Positions 10,458-20,084 of a stretch of DNA of 64,000 nucleotides are shown here, piece by piece. Below the pieces are notes generated by a model. It was not told the DNA's origin and searched no databases. It saw only the letters and a program-made list of their open reading frames with translations. The DNA lies in the NCBI RefSeq assembly GCF_013213975.1, contig NZ_JABSST010000003.1:1-64000 (forward strand). The letters run 5' to 3'. Every line of letters begins with the position of its first letter. The stretch's first letter is position 1. The position numbers and the translations under genes are program-made. Source of the DNA: Winogradskyella sp. (GTDB taxonomy: Bacteria > Bacteroidota > Bacteroidia > Flavobacteriales > Flavobacteriaceae).

Positions 10458-11495
10458 ATGAATATTTGCTTTATAATGTATCCTTGGGAAAAGATAGACC
10501 CGGAAAATGATACCAGTTTAGCATTAATTAAAGAATGTGTAAAACGTGGTCATGGCGTTGCCATGTGTACACCTGCTAATCTTACCATACGAGATAGCGT
10601 TACTAATGCGTTTTGTACGGTTGTTGGACGTATGGATAAAGTTCCGTCGACACTCAAATCTTTCTACAATAAGGCAAAACTTAGAGAAGAAATGTTACCT
10701 CTTGCAGGTTTTGATGCCATATTTTTTAGAGCAAATCCACCGCTAGATCCAATAATGCTTAATTTTTTAGATTCTGTGAAGGACGATGTATTCATTGTAA
10801 ATTCATTGCAAGGCATGCGTGAAGCTAATAATAAGCTATATACAGCGGCTTTTGGTGATGCGCATAGTAATATTATTCCAAACACACACGTGTCAAAAAA
10901 TAAAAACTACTTAATCAAACAGATTAAAGAATCAAAAGCTGATAAAATGATATTAAAGCCATTGAATGGTTTTGGTGGTTCTGGTGTTATTCTTATCGAA
11001 AAGTCAGCTATGAACAATATTAACTCACTACTTGATTTTTATATTTCCACTGGAGATGGTGAGTCTAACTATGTCATTCTTCAAGATTATATAGAAGGAG
11101 CTGATCAAGGCGATGTTAGAATTCTGTTATTAAATGGTGAGCCTGTGGGTGCCATGAAACGTGTTCCTTGTTCTGATGACCACCGGTCTAATGTTTCTGC
11201 TGGAGGCAGCGTTCAAAGGCATTCACTAACCAAGGCAGAAAAGGCGTTGTGTAAGCAAATTGGACCAAAGCTAGTTAAAGACGGTTTGTATTTTGTAGGC
11301 ATTGATGTTATAGGGGGAAAGCTTGTTGAAGTTAATGTAATGTCACCAGGTGGTATTACTTATATCAACAAGGTTTATAAAAATAAACATAAAGTCGAAG
11401 AGAAGGTAATTGACTTTTTGGAGAGTAAGGTTTTGGATAAATTACAAGCCTTTGATAGACGTACAAGACTTCGTAAAGCTGTGGATGAGGCTTAA
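10458..11495 (+). CDS. Glutathione synthase-like ATP-grasp ligase
   Basis: GshB-like N-terminus (MNICFIMYPWEKIDPENDTSLALIKECVKRGH), ILKPLNGFGGSGVILIE and VEVNVMSPGGITYIN ATP-grasp motifs. Confidence 0.85.
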   Translation: MNICFIMYPWEKIDPENDTSLALIKECVKRGHGVAMCTPANLTIRDSVTNAFCTVVGRMDKVPSTLKSFYNKAKLREEMLPLAGFDAIFFRANPPLDPIMLNFLDSVKDDVFIVNSLQGMREANNKLYTAAFGDAHSNIIPNTHVSKNKNYLIKQIKESKADKMILKPLNGFGGSGVILIEKSAMNNINSLLDFYISTGDGESNYVILQDYIEGADQGDVRILLLNGEPVGAMKRVPCSDDHRSNVSAGGSVQRHSLTKAEKALCKQIGPKLVKDGLYFVGIDVIGGKLVEVNVMSPGGITYINKVYKNKHKVEEKVIDFLESKVLDKLQAFDRRTRLRKAVDEA

Positions 11496-11531
11496 TCAAT
11501 ACTTTTTAAACAATCTCAGATTTATATTTAA

Positions 11532-11864
11532 ATGAAAATACCAGATTGGACAAGAGATGAGCTTGTTGCATACATATTATTGTTTGCTGCGCATTCTGAC
11601 TTTAAAGAAGATAATAACGAACGTAACGCCATAATATCTAATGTTGATATGCAGACGTTCCAAGATATTCATAGCGAATTTGATTGTGATAACGATTATC
11701 AAAGTATCAAGAAAATCATAATGAGTTTGGAGCAGCACAATTACGATAAAGATGATATTGATATGTTACTCTCTGATGTAAAAGTATTATTCTTTTCTGA
11801 TGGTGAATTCAACGTCTTAGAACAAAATATGATGCGTTTCTTAGAAAAACTTTTAAAGAATTAG
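11532..11864 (+). CDS. TerB-like helical protein
   Basis: 110 aa all-helical; DELVAYILLFAAHSDFKEDNNERNAI...DVKVLFFSDGEFNVLEQNMMRFLEKLLK. Confidence 0.6.
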   Translation: MKIPDWTRDELVAYILLFAAHSDFKEDNNERNAIISNVDMQTFQDIHSEFDCDNDYQSIKKIIMSLEQHNYDKDDIDMLLSDVKVLFFSDGEFNVLEQNMMRFLEKLLKN

Positions 11865-11866
11865 CC

Positions 11867-12697
11867 ATGCAAAAATTGTCTTTACGTGCAATTATTTCTA
11901 AAATAAAATCTGAAGAGACATTTCATGCCGTGGTAGAGGATTATTCATTTACTATAAAGATTAATGAATATGTACCATATGTCTGCGGTGCTGTACATGA
12001 CGGACATCAATTTAGAAAAAGCCTTTGGGATAATTGTTTACACTCTGAATATGACCGTTGGTACGAAGAGGATCCTGAAACTAAAAATATGGTTATATCA
12101 CACCCTATTCTTATAGCAGGATGTGATTCTAGATTTGAATATGATCTTAATCGAGATCCAAAAAACGCTGTTTTTGATACAGCTTGGGGAAAACAACTCT
12201 GGAAAACCCCTTTAAAAGAAACCGAAAAGGTCAAAAGCTTAGAGAAACATGCAAATTTCTATAAAGTTGTTCATGCTTTAATTGAAACCATAGAGTCCAA
12301 GTTTGGAACTTGTATTGTTTATGATATGCATAGTTATAATTGGAAACGATGGGATAGGGAAGTGCCCTTATGGAACCTAGGAACCTCTAATATTGATAAT
12401 GACCGTTATGGTGATCTTGCAGAGACTTGGAGACAGGCTTTAGCAAGCATTATTTTACCTCACGACATAAAGCCAACAGCAAAGATTAACGACACCTTCC
12501 AAGGTAACGGATATTTCTTGAAATATATTACCAAAAACTTTAAGAATACCTTAGTTTTGGCAACTGAAATTGCTAAGGTGTATTGTGATGAATATGCTCA
12601 AGTTAACTATCCTGAAGTGGTAGCTTCAGTTGAGCGTCAATTGAGAAATTTAATTCCACAACATGCTAGCGAATTTTACCAAAGGTTTAAACCATAA
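11867..12697 (+). CDS. N-formylglutamate amidohydrolase-family protein
   Basis: PYVCGAVHDGHQF, IVYDMHSYNW, KINDTFQGNGYFLKYI, FGase-family features. Confidence 0.8.
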   Translation: MQKLSLRAIISKIKSEETFHAVVEDYSFTIKINEYVPYVCGAVHDGHQFRKSLWDNCLHSEYDRWYEEDPETKNMVISHPILIAGCDSRFEYDLNRDPKNAVFDTAWGKQLWKTPLKETEKVKSLEKHANFYKVVHALIETIESKFGTCIVYDMHSYNWKRWDREVPLWNLGTSNIDNDRYGDLAETWRQALASIILPHDIKPTAKINDTFQGNGYFLKYITKNFKNTLVLATEIAKVYCDEYAQVNYPEVVASVERQLRNLIPQHASEFYQRFKP

Positions 12698-13857
12698 TGT
12701 CCCAGATAAAGACCACAGAAGAATTTCAAGATTTATTTGATATTGATGCTAATCTTAATCGATTGGTTAAAAATATCGAACTTCTCAATTATATTAATCC
12801 ACAAAATATAGCAGCTGAAAAGAAAACGTTTTTTTCTTCTAAATACAATTATGAGCCTGTTTTTAAGTATCCAAAGATGCGGTTCAATGGCTATAAACTT
12901 CATCGCTTGTTCTTTTCGCAGCGTTTAGAGCGTATTGAAGATGTTGATATTAGACAACTTTATGAAGATATTATTTATGAATATTCTGGATTAATTGAGT
13001 GTATAGAAACAATTGGGCAAGGACGTAAATTTTATTTCAATAGCCTCAAAAGCTTTGGAACACCTACTGAAAAGGATATTGAAAATGCCAAATTTATTCT
13101 GCGATTTGATGATTCGGATTTTGATGAGAAAATGCTCCCTGTGTTTAATGTTAATGAGGCCAAAGATTATTTTGATGATTTCTCTAAACGTTACGACTTT
13201 AAATACAACATAAAGATTTCAAACAATCTTTCTGCTGCTGCAATGGTTCTTAACAATACGCAAACCTTGGTACTTCGAAAAAGTCATAAATACAGTTTGA
13301 GTCAATTAAAAGTTTTAACCAATCATGAAATAGGTGTACACATGGTCACAACGTTTAATGGCTTAGATCAGCCTTTAAAGGTGTTTTCAAATGGATTCCC
13401 TAATAATGTTGAAACTCAAGAAGGATTAGCTGTTTATTCAGAATATATGAGCGGGTGTTTGACTATTATGCGATTAAAAGAGCTCGCATTTCGTGTTATT
13501 GCAGTAGACAGCCTTAATAAAGGCTATTCGTTTTCAGACACATTTCATTTACTTCATAATCAACATAAATTAAATAGAGACAAGGCTTTTGCAATTACAC
13601 TTCGCGTTCATAGAGGTGGAGGATTTACAAAAGACCATTTATACTTACGTGGATTGCGCAATGTATATCAATATGCCAAGGCAAATAAAGATCTTTCAAT
13701 TCTTTTAATTGGGAAAGTAAGTCAAGAGTACATTCCTACCATGGAAAAATTGCTTAACTATGGTCTAGCCATAAAACCAAAGTATTATACAGATGCTTAT
13801 GTGTCTAACAATAATACTAACCCAAACTTAGATTTTATCCTTGGAGGCTTAAAGTAA
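12697..13857 (+). CDS. DUF1704 / QEGLA-motif metallopeptidase (flavohemoglobin expression-modulating QEGLA family; MATCAP/tubulin carboxypeptidase-like)
   Basis: LTNHEIGVHMVTTFNG (HExxxH) followed by TQEGLAVYSEYMSG; start overlaps the previous stop (taATG). Confidence 0.88.
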   Translation: MSQIKTTEEFQDLFDIDANLNRLVKNIELLNYINPQNIAAEKKTFFSSKYNYEPVFKYPKMRFNGYKLHRLFFSQRLERIEDVDIRQLYEDIIYEYSGLIECIETIGQGRKFYFNSLKSFGTPTEKDIENAKFILRFDDSDFDEKMLPVFNVNEAKDYFDDFSKRYDFKYNIKISNNLSAAAMVLNNTQTLVLRKSHKYSLSQLKVLTNHEIGVHMVTTFNGLDQPLKVFSNGFPNNVETQEGLAVYSEYMSGCLTIMRLKELAFRVIAVDSLNKGYSFSDTFHLLHNQHKLNRDKAFAITLRVHRGGGFTKDHLYLRGLRNVYQYAKANKDLSILLIGKVSQEYIPTMEKLLNYGLAIKPKYYTDAYVSNNNTNPNLDFILGGLK

Positions 13858-14322
13858 AGCCCCAAAACTAAATGTTTCCGTCTATCACTTTGTAATACTT
13901 TCAAGGAGCTAAACTTCATCCTTGACAGAATTTAACTCATTCCTAGCTAACTAAAGCTAGGGTTAAATTAACCCATTTTGCTTTGAGGCTCGTAACATAC
14001 TAAGCTTAAAAACCATTAACTTAAAAAAGCTTATATCTAATTTAGTGAGCATGTATTAAATAAGAAACCAAACGTGAGTATAGTGATAGTTTCATTGAGT
14101 AACTAGTATATATTGATGAGTAAGATTATAACCAGTTATAGATGTTTTTGGCTTTCTAGAGATTTATAACAATAATAATGGGCATATATCGATTTTTTTA
14201 TCCGTAGCAGAAAATCACATGTATTTTTGAGTAAACAAAATGTGCTATTAATCATTTCGTTATTCCCTCATAAACGAAATTAATTTTGTTTAAATTAGTT
14301 TTAAGTAAGTTGTTAATTTAAG

Positions 14323-14357
14323 AAAGCCCTTTAGAATCAGTTCTGAATGGCTTTTTT
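14323..14357. terminator. Intrinsic terminator-like hairpin (likely bidirectional)
   Basis: aaagccctttagaa-tcag-ttctgaatggcttt: 13 of 14 positions pair (one G-U), tetraloop, followed by a T-run on the + strand. Confidence 0.7.
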
Positions 14358-14779
14358 TAATCTAGAAACTTTTCTCTAAGTTCTGGTGTTGGAATCATAC
14401 AGGCATCCTTTTTCCCATACCACTTATATCTATTTTTTGCTACATAATTATAAAACCAGTCCCGTATAAAATTCGGAACAATTAAAAATATAGCCAATAA
14501 ATTTGTGGGAAACCCTAATTTTTTAGCAATACGTAATGCGGCATTTGATTTTTGATAAACCCTTTCTTCTTGGGGCTGGTACAACAAAATTGAATCTGTT
14601 TTGCGGGTATCTATATTAAATTTATTAATAATGACCTGCCCAATTTCGCCTTGTAGAGGTGCGAATAAAAACGTATTGTGCTTATCTCTTTTGATGACAT
14701 ATAACACACTACTATTACAGAGATTACAAACACCATCGAATAGAATTAATGCCTTGTCTTTTGGTATCTTATGGATCAT
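14357..14779 (-). CDS. Thiol-disulfide oxidoreductase, DCC family (DUF393)
   Basis: ALILFDGVCNLCNSSVLYVIKRD (DGxCxLC). Confidence 0.93.
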   Translation of the reverse strand: MIHKIPKDKALILFDGVCNLCNSSVLYVIKRDKHNTFLFAPLQGEIGQVIINKFNIDTRKTDSILLYQPQEERVYQKSNAALRIAKKLGFPTNLLAIFLIVPNFIRDWFYNYVAKNRYKWYGKKDACMIPTPELREKFLD

Positions 14780-15041
14780 AATACAAAAATAGGTCTTAGG
14801 TGCAATAGAGTGTTAAAAAATTAAGTTAAATCATGATCTGTACCTAGGTCTAACTTAATATTAATTCTAAATTTGGATTTCTTAACACTACCTAGATACC
14901 TATTAAATACAAAGGACTTTTTAAACAGATAAATTCATATTTATCCAAAACTTATACTTAAAGCACTTTAAAGTATTTATTTGTATTGTAAATAGTTTGC
15001 TAACTCTAAAATAATTACAATCAGGTGTTTAAATAATTAAA

Positions 15042-17207
15042 TTACCTTTTTGCATCGACCAACTCTAGTAAATCCAAGTTAACACTGGTAGTAAACATAC
15101 CATAATTTACTATGGCTTTTCCCTTTTCTATATCATCTATACTACCAATAGCTTTACCGTCATGCATACGCACTCGATCACCAATCTTAAGTATAGGCTT
15201 GGGTTTTTCAACGGGAACTTCTTTTCTCTTTTGCTCCTTTTTCTTTTTTCGAATTATTGCAACTTTTTGCTCAGCCTCTTGTTGAACCTGTTTTTCTTTT
15301 GCCTTTTCAATACGTTTTTGCTTGGCAGAAGTTTTTTTTCGTTTTGCATTTTCAATTTGCACAAGTCGAAACAGTTCGGACATTAACTCGCGTTTGCGTT
15401 TATTTTCAAAATATTTCTCAGATAAGTCATTTACTTTTTGACCTAGGTAAATAAGCCTTTGATTACTATCGTATAATTCCTGGAAACTTTCTAACTTCTT
15501 TTGAATTTTTGCATTAGTCTCTTCTAATTTTTCTGCTTCCGAAAGTTTCTTTTTTTCGTGGTCTTTTAATTTACGTTCCGTACGCTCCAGTTTACTACGT
15601 TCTTTTTGAAGTTTCGCTATCGTAGCATCAAATCTTATTTTTCCACGCTCTATCTTCTTTTTAGATCTATTGATTAAACTGTAAGGAATACCATTTTTCT
15701 GAGCTACCTCAAAGGTAAAAGAGCTTCCTGCTTGGCCTGTAACTAATTTGTACATTGGTTCTAGGCTTCTCTCATTAAAAAGCATATTAGCATTTTTCAT
15801 ATGTGGCAATTCATTTGCTAATAACTTTAGATTAGAATAGTGGGTCGTAATAATTCCAAACGCTTCTCTTTCATAAAATACTTCAAGAAAGGTTTCAGCG
15901 AGGGACCCACCAAGTTCTGGATCACTTCCAGTCCCAAACTCATCAATTAAAAACAAGGTTTTAGAATTTACCTTTTTTAGAAAGTAATTCATTTGTTTTA
16001 ACCTATAACTATATGTACTCAAATGATTTTCAATGGATTGATTATCGCCAATATCACTTAAAATGCGATCAAATAAACAAACCGAACTGCGTTCATGGAC
16101 TGGGATTAACATCGCACTTTGCAACATTACTTGCAGCAAACCAACAGTTTTTAAAGTGATACTCTTACCACCAGCATTAGGTCCCGAGATAACCATTATT
16201 CGGTTATCATTACTCAAGGCAATTGTTTGAGGAAACGTCTTTTTACCTTCTTCCTTATTAGTTAAATAGAGTAGCGGGTGGTATGCGTCTCTATAGCATA
16301 AGGTTCTTTCATTAGTTATTTTTGGCAAAATTGCGTTTATGCTTTTTGCATATTTAGCTTTTGATGCAATGACATCAATCTTCGTCAAGAAGGTTTGATA
16401 ATCATTAAGAAGCGGTAGGAATAAACGAATATAATCTGTTAAGGCTCTTAGAATCTTTATAACCTCTTCCTTTTCCTCATATTCTAAATTATTGAGTTCT
16501 CTTGTGTACTGAAGGGTTGTTTCCGGTTCTATGTATACAATACTTCCAGTTTTGCTACCACCCATTATAGCACCTTTGACTTTACGACGATACATGGCTT
16601 TAACAGCTAATACACGTCTGTTCTCAACAACTGACTCTCTAATGTCGTCCAGATAATCTAAGCCATGGTAACGGCTTAGAGCAGATGAAAAACTACTGTT
16701 TATTTTACCTTTTAGTTTCCCAATCTCTTGTCGTATATGAGACAGCTCTGGTGATGCATCGTGTTTTATGTCCCCAAAGCGATCTACCACTTGATCAACT
16801 TGTTCTATAATTCCGGTGGTTATTTCAATATGCTCACTATACTGCAAAAGCTTTGGGTAGTATTCATGGAACTTTTGAAGAAACTTAAGGATACCGTTTA
16901 CAGTTAAAGATGTACTCACCAATTTTTGAAGACTTTGGACTTCTAAAAACGTGTTTTCAATCTTCAGTAATTTAAGTTCTTTATGTATTGGTTCAAAACC
17001 ATGATTGGGTATTCTATTGTCATTATCAAAGGAAGATAGATATTCATTTACATACCCTAATTCACGTAACAACTGAGCCTCTACTTCTATAGGCTTTATT
17101 TCCAAAACAGCCTCTCTACCTAAGGCTGTTATAGTATGCTCAGATATCTGCTCTAAAACTGAATAGAATTCGAGATCTTTCAGTGTTTTTTCATGAATTT
17201 TAACCAC
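15042..17207 (-). CDS. MutS2-like DNA repair/recombination ATPase
   Basis: ISGPNAGGKSITLKTVGL Walker A, LIDEFGTGSDPELGGSLAE Walker B, long coiled coil; no obvious C-terminal Smr domain. Confidence 0.9.
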   Translation of the reverse strand: MVKIHEKTLKDLEFYSVLEQISEHTITALGREAVLEIKPIEVEAQLLRELGYVNEYLSSFDNDNRIPNHGFEPIHKELKLLKIENTFLEVQSLQKLVSTSLTVNGILKFLQKFHEYYPKLLQYSEHIEITTGIIEQVDQVVDRFGDIKHDASPELSHIRQEIGKLKGKINSSFSSALSRYHGLDYLDDIRESVVENRRVLAVKAMYRRKVKGAIMGGSKTGSIVYIEPETTLQYTRELNNLEYEEKEEVIKILRALTDYIRLFLPLLNDYQTFLTKIDVIASKAKYAKSINAILPKITNERTLCYRDAYHPLLYLTNKEEGKKTFPQTIALSNDNRIMVISGPNAGGKSITLKTVGLLQVMLQSAMLIPVHERSSVCLFDRILSDIGDNQSIENHLSTYSYRLKQMNYFLKKVNSKTLFLIDEFGTGSDPELGGSLAETFLEVFYEREAFGIITTHYSNLKLLANELPHMKNANMLFNERSLEPMYKLVTGQAGSSFTFEVAQKNGIPYSLINRSKKKIERGKIRFDATIAKLQKERSKLERTERKLKDHEKKKLSEAEKLEETNAKIQKKLESFQELYDSNQRLIYLGQKVNDLSEKYFENKRKRELMSELFRLVQIENAKRKKTSAKQKRIEKAKEKQVQQEAEQKVAIIRKKKKEQKRKEVPVEKPKPILKIGDRVRMHDGKAIGSIDDIEKGKAIVNYGMFTTSVNLDLLELVDAKR

Positions 17208-17308
17208 GTTTTTTCAAATTATAGAAATGCAAATTTAATGTAATTGAAGTGATATGCCTAACCACATTTTTTATCCCATCATTTGTTATTTTTGATAAAA
17301 GATTAAGT

Positions 17309-17983
17309 ATGATCATAGATATTCATGAAAGTTGGAAAAATCATCTGCAATCAGAGTTTGATAGGCCTTATTTTAAAAGTTTAGTTGACTTTGTTAAAAC
17401 TGAATATCAAAACCACCAATGTTATCCTAAAAGTTCTGAAATATTTAATGCTTTTAATCATTGTTCTCTTGACGATGTTAAAGTAGTTATTATTGGTCAA
17501 GATCCTTATCATGGAGAAGGTCAGGCCAATGGTTTGTGCTTCTCTGTAAATGATGGTGTAACGCATCCACCTTCACTAATAAATATATTTAAGGAAATTG
17601 AATCTGATATAAATATTCCATACCCGAAAACTGGCAATCTCTTGCCTTGGGCAAAACAAGGTATTTTACTGCTAAATGCAACATTAACTGTTAGGGCTCA
17701 CGAAGCCAGAAGTCACCAAGGAAAAGGTTGGGAGGAATTTACAGATGCTGTCATTGAGTTAATTGGTCAAAGAAAAAATAAAGTCATCTTTTTACTCTGG
17801 GGTGGTTATGCAAGAAAAAAGAAAAAACTTATCGATACGTCCCTCAATTATGTGTTAGAGACAGGTCATCCATCACCTCTTAGTGCTAACCGCGGCAATT
17901 GGTATGGCAATAAACACTTTAGTTCAACTAACTCCCTGTTGGAGCAAGCGGGTTTACCGGCAATTGATTGGTCACTAAAGTAG
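17309..17983 (+). CDS. ung: Uracil-DNA glycosylase
   Basis: VVIIGQDPYHGEGQANGLCFSV, PHPPSLINI-type segment, ETGHPSPLSANRG; ATG at 17309 more plausible than 17249. Confidence 0.96.
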   Translation: MIIDIHESWKNHLQSEFDRPYFKSLVDFVKTEYQNHQCYPKSSEIFNAFNHCSLDDVKVVIIGQDPYHGEGQANGLCFSVNDGVTHPPSLINIFKEIESDINIPYPKTGNLLPWAKQGILLLNATLTVRAHEARSHQGKGWEEFTDAVIELIGQRKNKVIFLLWGGYARKKKKLIDTSLNYVLETGHPSPLSANRGNWYGNKHFSSTNSLLEQAGLPAIDWSLK

Positions 17984-18119
17984 GTTCAGATTTTTCGGTA
18001 ATCATAGTTTCTGGTTCTTTGCTCTCAACTTTCTTAGAAGATTTGTTACAACTAAATTTAAGCAATACAAAATTCAAAGCAACTAAAAAAGATAGAATTA
18101 GAATAATCGTTAATGTCAT
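17928..18119 (-). CDS. Small single-pass membrane protein, unknown function
   Basis: 63 aa: TM helix MTLTIILILSFLVALNFVLLKFSC then charged tail; 3' end overlaps ung antisense by 56 bp. Confidence 0.45.
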   Translation of the reverse strand: MTLTIILILSFLVALNFVLLKFSCNKSSKKVESKEPETMITEKSEPTLVTNQLPVNPLAPTGS

Positions 18120-18331
18120 ATTAATCTTGTTCTAATGTAAATAGCATTGTTTGGGCTTAAACAAATGTAACTAAAAAAATGAAATTCTGAAAGTTATCAA
18201 CTACAACTGTAAGATGTAGCTGAAATACAATTAGCACATAATAAAGATATACAACGAAGTATAAGAGTATTACAGGATTTTTCAGATACTATTACATCAA
18301 GCAAACAATAAATATCCAGAGCTTAAAGATG

Positions 18332-19186
18332 TTATAATACGTGAATTAACTCTGAATATTTTGCCCTCCTAGGAATGATATCAAGGCTTAAAAGTTCTTC
18401 TTGAACCATATTGATTGTCTTAACATCTATGAGTTCCTGAGACCATTCTGTTAGACTAAGCCATTCTTGTACGTCTTCTAATTCTTGTTCATAACGATTA
18501 GCAATTGTTCTATCAATACTTGGTATAGACTTAAACTCAGAGCTTGTTTGATTTATAATGTCAAGTATTATCCTAAGGTCGTCTTCATGATGTCTTATAA
18601 ATTGGTCTCGAACAGCTATTACAAAGCAAGGCCATGGTGAAGGACAAACACCAATTCTTCTGAAGATGCCATCATCAACAAGTGGTTTAGTGGTAAACTT
18701 TTCCCACATAAAATAATCTGCTTTATTATTTTTTAAACCTTCAACAGCTCCATCTAAATTTTTAATTACCTCAAAATTGAGATCTTGTTCAAGATTCCAA
18801 TTGCTATTTTTTGCATTTATATAGGCCATTAAATGAGAACCTGATCCATATCGACTAATTGCTGCGCGTGAACCTTTAAGGTCTTCAATAGTTTTAAAAT
18901 CTGATCCAGAAGCTACATGAATACCCCAAATTAGAGGTGATTCAACAAATGTTTGCACAATTTTAGACGGATTACCAGCAATAATATCTTTTATAATACC
19001 TTCTGTTAGAATTACAGCAATATCTATATCGTCATCGCGAAGGGCCTTACACATGGCACCTGTTCCGCCATAGTAATTGTGCCATCTTAAATTTATGCCC
19101 TCCTGCTTGTATTCCCCATTTTTTAAAGTGAGATACCAAGCTAGATTAAAATGCTCTGGAACACCACCAATGTTTACTTTTTTCAT
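18332..19186 (-). CDS. NMT1/SsuA-like substrate-binding-fold protein without evident signal peptide
   Basis: MKKVNIGGVPEHFNLAWYLTLKNGEYKQEGINLRWHNYYGGTGAMCKAL...AAISRYGSGSHLMAY. Confidence 0.82.
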   Translation of the reverse strand: MKKVNIGGVPEHFNLAWYLTLKNGEYKQEGINLRWHNYYGGTGAMCKALRDDDIDIAVILTEGIIKDIIAGNPSKIVQTFVESPLIWGIHVASGSDFKTIEDLKGSRAAISRYGSGSHLMAYINAKNSNWNLEQDLNFEVIKNLDGAVEGLKNNKADYFMWEKFTTKPLVDDGIFRRIGVCPSPWPCFVIAVRDQFIRHHEDDLRIILDIINQTSSEFKSIPSIDRTIANRYEQELEDVQEWLSLTEWSQELIDVKTINMVQEELLSLDIIPRRAKYSELIHVL

Positions 19187-19211
19187 TTAGGTTATTCTAA
19201 TTCTTAGGAAG

Positions 19212-20084
19212 TTAAATATTTACAATACGTTCTAAAGCATATAAAATAAGCCGCTCAACTGTTTTCTTGGGCTCCTTGCTAAAATTACCCGTAGCTCTAT
19301 TTGCTATAATGGCATTAAGTGAAAGTGCTTCATGACCCAACAATTTTGAAAGCCCGTAGATTACAGAGGTTTCCATTTCAAAATTGGTAATTCTAAAATC
19401 TTTGTAACTAAAGCTGTCCAATTTAGAATTTAAATTGGCATCATACAAGGGCAATCGTAATACGCGTCCTTGAGGACCATAAAAACCACCTGCTGTTCCA
19501 GTCATTCCTTTAAAAATAACGTCACTCTCAAAATATCGTTCTAGATATTTACTATTATTTATAATAATTGGTCGCGCTTTATTTGTATCCCAATTTGTGT
19601 GGGCAATAAAAGCATCCTCAATTTCAGGATTACTAATACCATGTATTTGATAAAAGTGAAGCATCCCATTAACATCAAGGCCATGTGTGCTCATTAGGAA
19701 CGCATCAACTGGAATATCTGATTGTAATGACCCAGACGTTCCAATCCTAATGATATTAAGACTGGTTAATTCAGTTTTGGGCTTTCGTGTATTTAAATCA
19801 ATATTGACAAGAGCATCTAACTCGTTTAAAACAATATCAATATTATCTGGACCAATTCCAGTTGAAATTACGGTAATTCTACGGTCTTTATAATAACCTG
19901 TTTGCGTTTTAAATTCACGTTTCTGAGTGCTAAACTCGATACTGTCAAAATGCATTGTAATTTTTTCCACACGATCTTGATCACCAACAAAAATTATGGT
20001 ATCTGATATGTTCTCAGGTTTCAAATTTAAATGGTAAACACTACCATCAGAGTTAAGAATTAATTCGGAATCCTTAATTGACAT
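19212..20084 (-). CDS. Nucleoside phosphorylase (uridine phosphorylase-like)
   Basis: FVGDQDRVEKI, VISTGIGPDNIDIVLNELDAL, IRIGTSGSLQ, FEMETSVIYGLSKLLGH; start at internal MSIKDSE preferred. Confidence 0.88.
   Translation of the reverse strand: MSIKDSELILNSDGSVYHLNLKPENISDTIIFVGDQDRVEKITMHFDSIEFSTQKREFKTQTGYYKDRRITVISTGIGPDNIDIVLNELDALVNIDLNTRKPKTELTSLNIIRIGTSGSLQSDIPVDAFLMSTHGLDVNGMLHFYQIHGISNPEIEDAFIAHTNWDTNKARPIIINNSKYLERYFESDVIFKGMTGTAGGFYGPQGRVLRLPLYDANLNSKLDSFSYKDFRITNFEMETSVIYGLSKLLGHEALSLNAIIANRATGNFSKEPKKTVERLILYALERIVNI

Noticed and set aside
11532-11864. TerB-like gene considered as evidence of a tellurite-resistance (ter) cluster
   Set aside because: No TerC/D/E/Z-type genes visible in the window.
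15162-15454. Phe/Leu-rich plus-strand ORFs resembling TM proteins
   Set aside because: Antisense of the Lys-rich tail and coiled coil of the MutS2-like protein, which yields Phe/Leu-rich nonsense.
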